From contig NZ_CP092183.1 in the NCBI RefSeq assembly GCF_023499255.1, positions 1,247,501-1,311,500 of the forward strand: 64,000 nucleotides of DNA. Reading direction: 5' to 3'. This document shows, in pieces, positions 19,001 through 26,148 of the stretch. The number at the start of each line of letters is the position of its first letter. Position 1 is the first letter of the stretch. The stretch comes from Couchioplanes caeruleus. Lineage in GTDB: Bacteria; Actinomycetota; Actinomycetes; Mycobacteriales; Micromonosporaceae. The notes beneath the pieces were generated by a model. That model was not told where the DNA came from. It saw nothing but the letters and a program-made list of their open reading frames with translations, and ran no database searches. Both the position numbers and the translations under genes were made by a program.

Positions 19001-19646
19001 GGAACGGGTCCGTCGCGACGGACCGCTCGAGGTGGCGCTGCCGCCGCACCTGTCGGTGTCGCAGCTGGTCGTCCTGCGCCGCGACCCGCAACTGCTGGCC
19101 CGCTCCCTGCGCAGGCCGCTGCCGCAGCGGCCCGCGCCCTTCGCGCGGCGGGGCACGGCGTTCCACGCTTGGCTGGAGCAGCGGTACGGGTCCGTACGCC
19201 TGCTCGACCTCGACGAACTCCCCGGCGCGGCGGACGACGACGCGGCGGCCGACGAGGAGCTGGCCGCGTTGCAGGAGGCATTCCTGGCGGGGGAGTGGGC
19301 GGACCGTACGCCGGTCGAGGTCGAAGTCCCGTTCGCCACCACCGTGGCCGGCGTGGTGATCCGGGGCCGGATGGACGCCGTCTTCGCCGAACCGGGCAAC
19401 CGCTTCGACGTCATCGACTGGAAGACCGGCCGGCGTCCCACCGCCGCCGACGCCGCGGCCGCGACGGTGCAGCTCGCGGCGTACCGGGTCGCGTGGGCGG
19501 CGCTGGCGGGCGTGCCGGTGTCCCGGGTACGGGCCGGCTTCCACTACGTGCGTGACGGCGTGACCGTACGCCCGGCCGACCTGCTCGACGCCGACGGCCT
19601 GGCCGCGCTCGTCGCCGAGCTCCCCGAGGCCGATCAGGGCCGGTGA
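16089..19646 (+). CDS. adnB: AdnB, lead helicase-nuclease subunit of the AdnAB complex
   Basis: 1185 residues. Complete SF1 helicase motifs: Walker A GAGSGKT (about 57-63), LTFTRKAAGEL, Walker B LLDEYQDTSHAQ (about 286), VGDPCQSIYGWRGA and LTAHAAKGLEWDVV. The C-terminal nuclease shows FHAWLEQ, FDVIDWKTGR (about 1108) and VQLAAYRVAW. It lacks the iron-sulfur cysteines found in AdnA, as expected for the pair. An 8-residue Gly/Ser/Ala repeat interrupts it at about 534-567. With AdnA it forms the actinobacterial end-resection motor. ATG at 16089, 11 bp after adnA, is chosen because it begins the conserved N-terminus. Confidence 0.92.
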   Translation: MTQPSLFADAEPRPRRRADAGPRYTPLELARLLRLHAPTPEQAAIIAAPVEPVLVVAGAGSGKTETMASRVVWLVANGYAHPDEILGLTFTRKAAGELAHRVRTRLGQLVRRLGQQEALTGEPTVATYHSYAARVVTEHGLRAGYEPSARLLTEAARWQIVDSLVRSYTGEMTGLNRAPGTVTDDVLALSGELAEHLVGPDDLAAWTGRFFADVQSLPGRVYKDVTDMLQRQRHRLTLLPLVRLYEQRKLDLEAMDFGDQMARAALVARNHPEVGAIERGRYKIVLLDEYQDTSHAQVVLLNALFGGGHPVTAVGDPCQSIYGWRGASAGTLDRFPAEFTGPGGREAWVLNLTRSWRNRPEILQVANSLSRPLRAAGARVAELVPAQRVADRVGGRTVACALLSTYAEEAEWIAGSMLAAWRAAARLPEAAPADIPLEKRPTSAVLVRVRSQIPAIEEALRARGLPVEVVGLGGLLDTPEVRDVVCTLRVLADPTDGAALLRLLTGARWRIGPRDLVALHRRARAIASARAAVTTGPGSSAAAGPGSPAEPGSGSPAAAGSGASAAAPDDAQQIFGDRLEDATLVEAMADLGAPQQYSQEGYLRLRAYSRELAELRLRLDQPLPDLVADIERTTGLDVEVAVRGWGAGDAGLARGHLDALGDVAARYAGETDGGTLAGFLAFLAAAEEEERGLTPGQVDVVEGAVQILTAHAAKGLEWDVVSVAGLTKNVWPGVTRGSDNYLGGIGVLPFPLRGDSDGLPELDLSEAVDQKDVAAAVTAFGRAWREHDEREERRLAYVAVTRPRRLLLASGYWWGDGVKRPRGPSVFLTEIRDACDEGAGVVEHWAPEPPGDAANPSAELVASAEWPSDPLGARRPAMAAAADLIRRMIAAPTPEAAAAFAELAESDAEVGARAGLAADLTGLAPAAAPEPQPARPPAAEARAAVAEPAGEVDPDVERWRQEAALLLAEREERVRRDGPLEVALPPHLSVSQLVVLRRDPQLLARSLRRPLPQRPAPFARRGTAFHAWLEQRYGSVRLLDLDELPGAADDDAAADEELAALQEAFLAGEWADRTPVEVEVPFATTVAGVVIRGRMDAVFAEPGNRFDVIDWKTGRRPTAADAAAATVQLAAYRVAWAALAGVPVSRVRAGFHYVRDGVTVRPADLLDADGLAALVAELPEADQGR
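17694..17789 (+). repeat. Four 24-bp tandem units inside adnB
   Basis: Four back-to-back 24-bp units of the type ggcyccggttctcccgcggc + ggcc (17694, 17718, 17742, 17766), encoding G-x-G-S-x-A-x-x octapeptides. In frame, so the protein is not broken; probably a flexible surface loop. Confidence 0.75.
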
Positions 19647-19658
19647 GCCCGCTCCCGG

Positions 19659-20066
19659 TCAGAGGCCGGCAGCGGCCAGGAGATGCAGCAGAGCCGCCGC
19701 GTACGCCTCCTCAGGCGTCGCCGCGGTGAACGTACGGTCCTCGCCCAGCAGGGTGATGCCGACCTCGTAGCCCGCGTCGCCCCGTCGCAGGCTGCGGAAA
19801 GTCCCGCCGAGCAGATCGCGCAGCTGATCCTCGCGGGGCAGCCAGAGCGCCTCGTCGAGCTCCACGTCGTCGAGCGCCCACTCGGTGGTGCCGTTGAACC
19901 CGATCACGCGCCCCTCCGGCACGGGGTACACCTCGATGGTCATGTTGCTGAGCACAAAGGTGTCCTCGTCCAGGTCGCGGTCCGGGATGGCGAAGCTGTC
20001 CCCCGGGGCGGGCTTCCACTCCAGCCCGGCCTCCCTGAGTTGCCGTGCCACTTCCACGCCGATCAC
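19659..20066 (-). CDS. Conserved actinobacterial hypothetical protein
   Basis: 135 residues starting GTG 20066 (MIGVEVARQLREAGLEWKPAPGD). It has no signal peptide or membrane segment, is acidic, and has alternating strand/turn sequence (FVLSNMTIEVYPVPEGRVIGFNGTTEWALDDVELDEALWLPREDQL) and a C-terminal helix rich in Ala/Leu (TPEEAYAAALLHLLAAAGL). The family is familiar in actinobacteria as a short orphan protein, but I know no proven function. It converges on adnB with a 12-bp gap. Confidence 0.75.
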   Translation of the reverse strand: MIGVEVARQLREAGLEWKPAPGDSFAIPDRDLDEDTFVLSNMTIEVYPVPEGRVIGFNGTTEWALDDVELDEALWLPREDQLRDLLGGTFRSLRRGDAGYEVGITLLGEDRTFTAATPEEAYAAALLHLLAAAGL

Positions 20067-20129
20067 GAGCAGACCCCCTTGTGCGTGCTAGGCTCCTACG
20101 CGTTGTGTCAGTTTGGTTCCCAAGTACTC

Positions 20130-20252
20130 AGGAGCGCCTGTGGGGAAGTCTGCCCCAGGCGCTCTTTGTCGTAACCCGGGGTTCTCCGGTACGGGCGATC
20201 AGTACGGCAGCACGAGTCCCGCGAAGTGCGGGACTTATTACCTCGTTCCCGT
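20130..20252 (+). promoter_or_regulatory. Structured region upstream of the cold-shock gene (two hairpins)
   Basis: Two strong hairpins precede the csp gene. GAGCGCC(TG)TGGGG pairs with CCCCAGGCGCTC (about 20132-20164) and is followed by TTTGTCG. AGTCCCGC-GAAGT-GCGGGACT lies at about 20215-20235. A CATAAT -10-like hexamer (20254-20259) with weak -35 follows. Whether the hairpins are transcribed (leader) or lie upstream of the promoter (terminator and spacer) cannot be decided by eye. Confidence 0.4.
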
Positions 20253-20292
20253 CCATAATGGTCGGGAGCGATCGACCGTCGAGGAGACGATC

Positions 20293-20496
20293 ATGGTTAC
20301 CGGCGTAGTGAAGTGGTTCAACGCGGACAAGGGCTTTGGGTTCATCACCCCGGACGACGGCGGCGCCGACGTCTTCGCCCACTTCTCCGCCATCCAGACT
20401 TCCGGCTACCGCAGCCTGGACGAGAACCAGCGGGTCGAGTTCGAGGTGACCCAGGGCCAGAAGGGCCCGCAGGCGGCCAACATCCGCCCGCTCTGA
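20293..20496 (+). CDS. CspA-family cold-shock / RNA chaperone protein
   Basis: 67 residues, the usual length for a single OB-fold cold-shock domain. RNP1 (KGFGFITP) and RNP2 (DVFAHFSAI) motifs are intact. Binds single-stranded RNA/DNA and melts secondary structure. ATG 20293 has a GAGGAG site 6 bp upstream. A strong terminator hairpin follows the stop. In actinobacteria such genes may be constitutive rather than cold-induced; the structured upstream region hints at post-transcriptional control. Confidence 0.95.
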   Translation: MVTGVVKWFNADKGFGFITPDDGGADVFAHFSAIQTSGYRSLDENQRVEFEVTQGQKGPQAANIRPL

Positions 20497-20518
20497 TTCC
20501 AGCCCAGCGCTGACGCGC

Positions 20519-20551
20519 CGGCGCCGGTCCTCCGCGAGGAGGCCGGCGCCG
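20519..20551 (+). terminator. Terminator after csp gene
   Basis: Stem CGGCGCCGG-T-CCTCC / GGAGG-CCGGCGCCG around a GCGA loop, followed by TCGTGCTTT, 22 bp after the csp stop. Confidence 0.75.
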
Positions 20552-20662
20552 TCGTGCTTTCCGGCCCCATCCGCGGCCTGCGACCGCCCGTTCCAGGAGC
20601 CGCCGAGCCGCCGAGTGGCCGCCGGACCGCCGGACCGCCCGGACGGGGCCGGATGAGTGCCC

Positions 20663-21445
20663 TCAGGCGTCCAATGGGGCCGGGTTGCCGGCGTCCTCGG
20701 GCCGGGGCGGATAGCCCAGCTCCTCCGGCCGCGGCGCCGTGCCACCCAGATGCGCCGGCAGCCACCAGCGGTCGTCCGGCCCGGAGGGCTGTTCCGGATA
20801 GTTCTGCTGCGCCCGGTCCAGCAGCGCGCTCAACCGCTGCCGCAGCACCACCGTCGTCGCGTCCGCGGTGGCGCCGGCCGCCGCGACGATCGGCTCGCCG
20901 ATGCTGATGATGACCGGTACGTGGCGCTTGGTCAGTTCCTTCTCGCGGCCCTTGGTCCAGAGCCGGTGCGGGCCCCACACCGCCATGGGGATCAGCGGCA
21001 CCTCGGCCACCTCGGCGAGCCGGGCCGCGCCCGACTTCAGTGCCTTCACCGTGAACGACTCGCTGATCGTCGCCTCCGGGAACACGCCGACCACCTCGCC
21101 GCGGCGCAGGGCGTTCTCGGCTTCCTGGAACGCCGCCGTGCCGGCCTTGCGGTCCACGGAGATGTGGCGCATGCCGCGCATCAACGGACCGCTCACCTTG
21201 TGGTCGAAAACCGACTTCTTCGCCATGAACCGTACGAGGCGCTTCGCCGGCTGGGCGCCCAGTCCGCAGAAGATGAAATCGAGATAGCTGGCGTGGTTGC
21301 TCGCCAGGACCGCCCCGCCGGTCGCTGGGATGTGGTGCGCGCCGTCGATCTGGATCCGCAGGTCGAGCACCCGGAACATCGTCTTTGCCAAGGCGATCAC
21401 GGGGGGATACACGATTTCCATCCGGTTACGGTACCGGGACCGCAT
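20663..21445 (-). CDS. 1-acyl-sn-glycerol-3-phosphate acyltransferase-like protein (PlsC family)
   Basis: 260 residues. The acyltransferase block I motif NHASYLD (HX4D) sits at about 55, followed by the block III-like VFPEATIS (about 125) and LIPMAVWG. Family members transfer an acyl chain from acyl-CoA/ACP to lysophosphatidic acid or related acceptors at the inner membrane face. ATG 21445 is preferred because AGGAAAGG lies 3-4 bp upstream; a second in-frame ATG at 21421 is possible. The C-terminal tail is Pro/Glu-rich and not part of the enzyme fold. The exact acceptor lipid is unknown. Confidence 0.88.
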   Translation of the reverse strand: MRSRYRNRMEIVYPPVIALAKTMFRVLDLRIQIDGAHHIPATGGAVLASNHASYLDFIFCGLGAQPAKRLVRFMAKKSVFDHKVSGPLMRGMRHISVDRKAGTAAFQEAENALRRGEVVGVFPEATISESFTVKALKSGAARLAEVAEVPLIPMAVWGPHRLWTKGREKELTKRHVPVIISIGEPIVAAAGATADATTVVLRQRLSALLDRAQQNYPEQPSGPDDRWWLPAHLGGTAPRPEELGYPPRPEDAGNPAPLDA

Positions 21446-21571
21446 GAACCTTTCCTGGGAGAGATGCAACCGATTTGCCGTCGGCTGCGTCTTACCTATG
21501 ACTGCGCCGAGTCGCACCGGGGTCCACGCTGACAGGGATCATCCGGTTCGGCACTTCCCGGGAGGACCCGC

Positions 21572-21754
21572 ATGGACACCGTGTCCGCACGCCGCGAGCT
21601 CGCGATCGTGGTGGCGCTGGCGGTCCTGGGCCTGTGCCTGGTGCTGGTGGTGGCCTTCGCACCCTGGTACGCGTCGGCCGGCTACGGCGGGGCGGGCGCG
21701 GGAGTCGTCGAGACCGTGCCGCCCAAGGCCGCACCGGTGGCCGCGGCCCGCTGA
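21572..21754 (+). CDS. Small single-pass membrane protein
   Basis: 60 residues: a short N-terminus (MDTVSARRE), one membrane helix (LAIVVALAVLGLCLVLVVAFAPWY, about 10-33) and a Gly/Pro/Ala tail. ATG is preceded by GGGAGGA 6 bp upstream. No function recognised. Codon-position GC and the good ribosome-binding site support it as real. Confidence 0.6.
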   Translation: MDTVSARRELAIVVALAVLGLCLVLVVAFAPWYASAGYGGAGAGVVETVPPKAAPVAAAR

Positions 21755-21880
21755 CAGACCGGCGGGGACGGCCGCCGCAGCCCGCTGACCGGCTTGAAGG
21801 AACGGCCACTGAGCGGCGGGAGGGCGCTGCCCGAGCCGGGCGATGACCCGTGACATCGCCCCGTGGTGTTCACTGGGATG

Positions 21881-22774
21881 ATGTCCGACGGCACGCCCAC
21901 CCCCACCGCCTTCCCGCGGCCGGGTGGCGCGTGGGCTTCCGGGACGGTCACCGCTTACGGCGTACCCCCGCTCGTGCCGCCTCCGCCACCCACCCCGCCG
22001 GGCCCGCCCGGCGGTGACGGGCCACGACGCCGCCGGCGGCAGATGATGGTTTTCGGCGGGATCGCCGGCGCGATCGTCGTGATCGGTCTGACCATCATCC
22101 TGATCGTGGCGTTGACCTCGGACGGTGACGCCTTCGGCGGCAAGAAGGCGTCCGGTCCCACCGATGTCCGGCCGCCGCTCGCGCAGATGTGCCCCGCGCC
22201 GACCGTGGCGCCGAGCGAGGGGCCGACCGGCAGGCCGGAGAAGGTTCCGCCCGCCACCGGTGAACGGACCACCGACACCGAGGCGGGCATCTCCTACCGG
22301 AAGTACGGCGCGCCGTGGGTGCCGTGGGACACGACGTGGCGGGCGGGCACGCTCGAGGTTCCGTACCGGGTGGGGCAGCACTTCGTCACGGAGACGTACA
22401 GCGGGGGGACGTACCACGCGTCGATCCTGTCCGCGGCGGTGCCGGCGGCCGACAACGACGCGGTGACGCTGAACCTGGACTGCGTGGGGCGGCAGGTCGC
22501 GGCGGACGTCCGCGCCGAGTACTACCCGCAGCCGAACACGCTCGAGCAGCTGCGCGACGGGATGACCACGCTGGGCGGGCGGCCGGCGTACCTGAGCGAG
22601 TTCCGGCTGCACTTCAAGGCCGAGGGGCTGACGGCCACCGACGAGTTGTCCGCGGTGGCCGTCATCGACGTCGGCAAGACCACGGCCGCCGTGCTGTACG
22701 TGTCGATCCCCGGCACCCACAAGCAGTTCGACTACGTGATCGATGACGTGCTGAAGTCCGTACGGCCGCTCTGA
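21881..22774 (+). CDS. Membrane-anchored protein with extracytoplasmic domain, unknown function
   Basis: About 297 residues: Pro-rich cytoplasmic N-terminus (PPLVPPPPPTPPGPPGG), stop-transfer-like RRRRRQ followed by one membrane span (VFGGIAGAIVVIGLTIILIVAL, about 53-75), then a folded extracellular domain of about 190 residues (ISYRKYGAPWVPWDTTWRAG ... VAVIDVGKTTAAVLYVSIPG). Common architecture for actinobacterial cell-envelope proteins. A tandem ATGATG makes the start ambiguous (21878 or 21881). TTCACT 6 bp before 21881 suggests a leaderless message. It converges on the ABC permease gene with a 5-bp gap. Confidence 0.72.
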   Translation: MSDGTPTPTAFPRPGGAWASGTVTAYGVPPLVPPPPPTPPGPPGGDGPRRRRRQMMVFGGIAGAIVVIGLTIILIVALTSDGDAFGGKKASGPTDVRPPLAQMCPAPTVAPSEGPTGRPEKVPPATGERTTDTEAGISYRKYGAPWVPWDTTWRAGTLEVPYRVGQHFVTETYSGGTYHASILSAAVPAADNDAVTLNLDCVGRQVAADVRAEYYPQPNTLEQLRDGMTTLGGRPAYLSEFRLHFKAEGLTATDELSAVAVIDVGKTTAAVLYVSIPGTHKQFDYVIDDVLKSVRPL

Positions 22775-22779
22775 GCGGG

Positions 22780-23676
22780 TCAGGAGCCGGTGAGGCCCCA
22801 GCGCTTGCGCAGCGCGTTGTCCGCGGCGTTGAACAGCAGGTCGATCAGGATGCCGATCACCAGCACCACGATGATGAAGCTGATCACCAGGCTCGACTCG
22901 TTGAGGTCGCGGGACTGCTGCATGCGTACGCCGATCGACAGCGCCCCCGGCACGATGACCAGCAGCTCGCCGGCCATGAGGCTGCGCCAGGAGAACGCCC
23001 AGCCCTGCTTGAGCCCGGAGATGAACGACGGCAGCGACGCCGGCAGGATCAGGTGGCGGTACTTGGCGAAGCCGGTCATGCCCAGCACCTGACCGACCCG
23101 CAGCCAGGTCCGCGGCACGTAGTCGATGCCGCTGATCAGGCCGTTCGCGACGGACGGGGCGGCGCCGATGACCACCACGAACATGATGGCGCTCTCGCTG
23201 ATCTGGAAGAGCAGGATCGCCAGCGGGAACCACATGATCGAGGGCATGGTCTGCAGGCCGGTGATGAGCGAGCCGATGGCCGCCCGCAGCGGGGCGAACC
23301 GGGAGACCGCCGCCCCCACGATCGTGCCGATCAGCACGGCGAGCGCGAAGCCGGTGACCGCGCGGGTCATGGTCAGCCGTACGCCGTCCCAGAAGTCCCC
23401 GGTGGTGATCAGCGAGCCGAGGTCCTCGAAGACCGTCGCCGGGCCGGGCAGCACGTACGCCGGTTTCCATTCCGCCCAGACGACGGCCTGCCACGCCGCC
23501 AGCACGATGGCGACCGCGAGGAGCTTGGGCCAGGCGCTGCGCCAGATGCGCTTGCCGAGCGCGCCCTGCTCGCCCTTGCCGGCGAGCTCGAGCGCGTCGA
23601 GCCCGGTGACCCGGTCGGCGGCCCGGTCCGACTCGGTCCGCGGGTCGGGGGCCTGGGTGGGGATCTCAGCCTGCAT
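22780..23676 (-). CDS. ABC transporter permease, sulfonate/taurine/nitrate type
   Basis: 298 residues with about six membrane segments and the EAA-like loop (GQVLGMTGFAKYRHLILPASLPSFISGLKQG) of the SsuC/TauC/NrtB permease class. Its start lies inside the end of the ATPase gene (11-bp overlap), with GGAGG 9 bp upstream, so the two are translationally coupled. Forms the membrane channel for the substrate delivered by the binding protein encoded two genes upstream. Aliphatic sulfonate is the likeliest substrate but nitrate, taurine or thiamine-precursor analogues cannot be excluded. Confidence 0.9.
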   Translation of the reverse strand: MQAEIPTQAPDPRTESDRAADRVTGLDALELAGKGEQGALGKRIWRSAWPKLLAVAIVLAAWQAVVWAEWKPAYVLPGPATVFEDLGSLITTGDFWDGVRLTMTRAVTGFALAVLIGTIVGAAVSRFAPLRAAIGSLITGLQTMPSIMWFPLAILLFQISESAIMFVVVIGAAPSVANGLISGIDYVPRTWLRVGQVLGMTGFAKYRHLILPASLPSFISGLKQGWAFSWRSLMAGELLVIVPGALSIGVRMQQSRDLNESSLVISFIIVVLVIGILIDLLFNAADNALRKRWGLTGS

Positions 23677-24445
23677 GACGGGCGACCTCCGCGCGGAGCC
23701 GGTCGGTGATCTCGGCGGCCTGCCCGGCCACCTCGGGGGAGTCGATGCGGCGCGGCCGCTGGTGGGTCACCGGGAAGTCCTCGATGACCCGGCCCGGGCG
23801 GCTGCTCAGCAGGATCACCCGGTCGCCCAGCCGGACCGCCTCGCGCACGTTGTGGGTGACGAACAGGACGGTGAGCTCCTGCTCGCGCCAGATGCGCTCC
23901 AGCTCGTCGTGCAGGATGTCGCGGGTCATCGCGTCCAGCGCGCCGAACGGCTCGTCCATCAGCAGGATGTCGGCGTCCTGGGCGAGGGCCCGGGCCAGCG
24001 CGACGCGCTGGCGCATGCCGCCGGAGAGCTCGTGCGGCCGCTTGTGGCCGAAGCCCTTGAGCCGCACGATCTCCAGCAGCTGCTCGGCGCGTTCCCGGCG
24101 GGTGGCGCGGGGGATGCCGCGCAGCCGCAGGGGAAGCTCGACGTTGCCGGCAACCGAGAGCCACGGGAAGAGCGCCGCCTCCTGGAACATCAGCGAGACG
24201 GCCCGGCCGCCGGTGTCCAGTGTGCCGCCGCTGATCCGGTCGAGCCCGGCGACGAGCGAGAGCAGCGTGCTCTTGCCGCAGCCGGAGGCGCCCAGCAGGC
24301 AGACGAACTCGCCCTTGCCGACGCTCAGCGAGACCTTGTCCAGGGCGAGCAGCGCGTTGGCGCCGGTGCCGTACCGCTTCGAGACGCTGTCGAGGCTGAC
24401 GACCGCCTGCTGGGTGCGCTGGTGGGTGGCTTCGAGAATGCTCAT
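23666..24445 (-). CDS. ABC transporter ATP-binding protein, SsuB/TauB type
   Basis: 259 residues with Walker A GASGCGKST (about 52-60), Q-loop FQEAALFPWLSV, ABC signature LSGGMRQRVALARAL, Walker B ILLMDEPFGALD and switch His in VLFVTHNVREAV. The FPWL Q-loop context is typical of the sulfonate/taurine/nitrate ATPases. Middle gene of the binding protein-ATPase-permease operon; 28 bp after the binding-protein stop. Energises import across the cytoplasmic membrane. Confidence 0.92.
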   Translation of the reverse strand: MSILEATHQRTQQAVVSLDSVSKRYGTGANALLALDKVSLSVGKGEFVCLLGASGCGKSTLLSLVAGLDRISGGTLDTGGRAVSLMFQEAALFPWLSVAGNVELPLRLRGIPRATRRERAEQLLEIVRLKGFGHKRPHELSGGMRQRVALARALAQDADILLMDEPFGALDAMTRDILHDELERIWREQELTVLFVTHNVREAVRLGDRVILLSSRPGRVIEDFPVTHQRPRRIDSPEVAGQAAEITDRLRAEVARHAG

Positions 24446-24473
24446 GACGTGGCTCCCGGTTGTCCGGCGGCGA

Positions 24474-25529
24474 TCAGGAGGCGGCGGCGTCGCTGACCTC
24501 GGGCTGACCGTCGGCCTTGAGCAGCTCGTTGAGCGGGCCGAGGTCGTAGATGCCCTTGAGGTCCACCGGCTTGAGCAGACCGACGTCCTCGGCGTGCTTG
24601 GCGCTGGTGTAGAGCGACGAGGCGATCGGGTCGTTGGTGAACGTCAGGTTCTTGAACGCGGCGGCGAGGATGTCGTCCTTGAGCGGCTTTCCGGACAGGG
24701 CGGCGAGCTGCTCGTTGGCGGCCTTCTGCGCTCCGGCGGTGTCCGAGGCGATGTACTTCTCCGCGGCGATGTGACCCTGCAGGAGCTTCTTCACCGTGTC
24801 CGGGTGCTTCTTGAGGAAATCCTGCTTCACGATCAGGTGCGTGGTGACGAACTGCCCGTTCGGCCACAGGTCCTTCTCGTTGACCAGGATCTTGCCCTTG
24901 GACTCGAGCACCATCTTGCTCAGGTTGGGCTCGGGGACCCAGGCGCCGTCGATCGCGCCCTGGGCGAACGCCTGCACCGCGGTCGCGTTGTCCTGCGGCA
25001 GCACCGAGACGTCGCCGCCGCCCTGCTGGTCGGCGTTGAGGCCGTTCTCCTTCAGCCAGGCGCGCAGCGCGACGTCCTGGGTGTTGCCCAGCTGCGGCGT
25101 GGCGATCTTCTTGCCCTTGAGGTCGGCCGGGCTGTTGATGCCCTGCCTGACGACCAGGCCGGCGCCGCCCGAGGTGCTGCCCGCGATGATCTTCAGCGCG
25201 GTGCCCTTGGAGGTGGCCCAGCCGTTGATGGCCGGGTTCGGCCCGATGTACGTCGCGTCGATCGCCCCGGAGAACAGCGCCTCGATGGCGGCCGGGCCGG
25301 CGTTGAAGGTCTTCGGCTCCAGCTTGGTGTCGCCCAGCGCCTGCTGGAAGAGGCCGTTCTTGACGCCGACGAGCGCGGGCGCGTGGGTGATGTTCGGGAA
25401 GTACCCGAGCCGCAGGGTGTTCGCGTCACCGCTGGCGGCGGCGTCGTCGCTGCCGCAGGCGGTCAGGGCCGAGGCGGACAGAAGCGCGGCAGCGGCAACG
25501 GCAAGCGCACGAAGAGCGCGGGATTTCAT
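24474..25529 (-). CDS. ABC transporter substrate-binding lipoprotein, SsuA/TauA type
   Basis: 351 residues with a lipoprotein signal ending LSASALTAC (lipobox, Cys about 25) and a SsuA/NMT1-like fold (LRLGYFPNITHAPALVGVKNGLF; FNAGPAAIEALFSGAIDATYIGPNPAINGW). Captures the substrate outside the cell. ATG 25529 is chosen over GTG 25535 because AGGAG lies at the right spacing only for the ATG. It is 8 bp downstream of the Rrf2 regulator stop. Sulfonate-like specificity is inference from family and from the Rrf2 partner. Confidence 0.9.
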   Translation of the reverse strand: MKSRALRALAVAAAALLSASALTACGSDDAAASGDANTLRLGYFPNITHAPALVGVKNGLFQQALGDTKLEPKTFNAGPAAIEALFSGAIDATYIGPNPAINGWATSKGTALKIIAGSTSGGAGLVVRQGINSPADLKGKKIATPQLGNTQDVALRAWLKENGLNADQQGGGDVSVLPQDNATAVQAFAQGAIDGAWVPEPNLSKMVLESKGKILVNEKDLWPNGQFVTTHLIVKQDFLKKHPDTVKKLLQGHIAAEKYIASDTAGAQKAANEQLAALSGKPLKDDILAAAFKNLTFTNDPIASSLYTSAKHAEDVGLLKPVDLKGIYDLGPLNELLKADGQPEVSDAAAS

Positions 25530-25537
25530 TGTCACTC

Positions 25538-25939
25538 CTAAGCGGAGACGGTGAGTTGGGCGAGGGTGCGGTGGTTCACGACCCCCTCGATGGCCTCCTC
25601 CACCGCGAGCCAGACGTCCTTGAGGCCGGTCGCGACCCCGTGGTACGTCGTGGTCGTGGTGGGCAGGCCACGAACGGTGGTCAGCGCCCCGCCGACGGCC
25701 CGGACCACGTCGCCGACGGTGATGTCGTCGGCCGGCCGGGCCAGGGCGTACCCGCCGTCGACGCCGCGGTGGCTGTGCAGCAGGCCGGCGCGGCGCAGGT
25801 CGAGCAGGATGCCCTGGAGAAAGCTGAGCGGGATGTCCTGGCCGGCCGCGAGCGACGCGGCTTTGACCAGGTGGGGGTGGTCAGCGGCGATCGCGAGCAT
25901 GGCCCGGACGGCGTAGTCGGTGCGTGCCGAGACGTACAC
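25538..25939 (-). CDS. Rrf2-family transcriptional regulator without iron-sulfur cysteines
   Basis: 133 residues: winged HTH of Rrf2 type (TDYAVRAMLAIAADHPHLVKAASLAAGQDIPLSFLQGILLDLRRAGLL, about 7-55, then GVDGGYALARPADDITVGDVVRAV). The three cluster-binding cysteines of IscR/NsrR are absent; there is no Cys at all. That resembles CymR-type members that sense sulfur status through protein partners or metabolites. GTG 25939 has GAGAGGA about 9 bp upstream. First gene of the operon, so it probably regulates the transporter behind it; a link to sulfur supply is inferred. Confidence 0.85.
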   Translation of the reverse strand: MYVSARTDYAVRAMLAIAADHPHLVKAASLAAGQDIPLSFLQGILLDLRRAGLLHSHRGVDGGYALARPADDITVGDVVRAVGGALTTVRGLPTTTTTYHGVATGLKDVWLAVEEAIEGVVNHRTLAQLTVSA

Positions 25940-26148
25940 GGGGGAATGTCCTCTCGGTCCGGCGGAGCGCAAACTCTGCTTTCTCTATCTGATGGATGGG
26001 AATAGTGGACGAGGTGCGGTATCGGCGTCAACCCCGAACCGCATCATGGGATGTTTGCCTGCCGGTTTTGTAGGAAAAGCCCTCGTCCGGGTGACGCCGG
26101 GAGCGTCCGGCGCGCGGGAACGGCCCCGGGCTGTGGGAGTATCTGCGC

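Noticed and set aside
15765..19544. Minus-strand open frame of 1259 codons opposite adnB
   Set aside because: Antisense shadow of adnB; no start region or domain.
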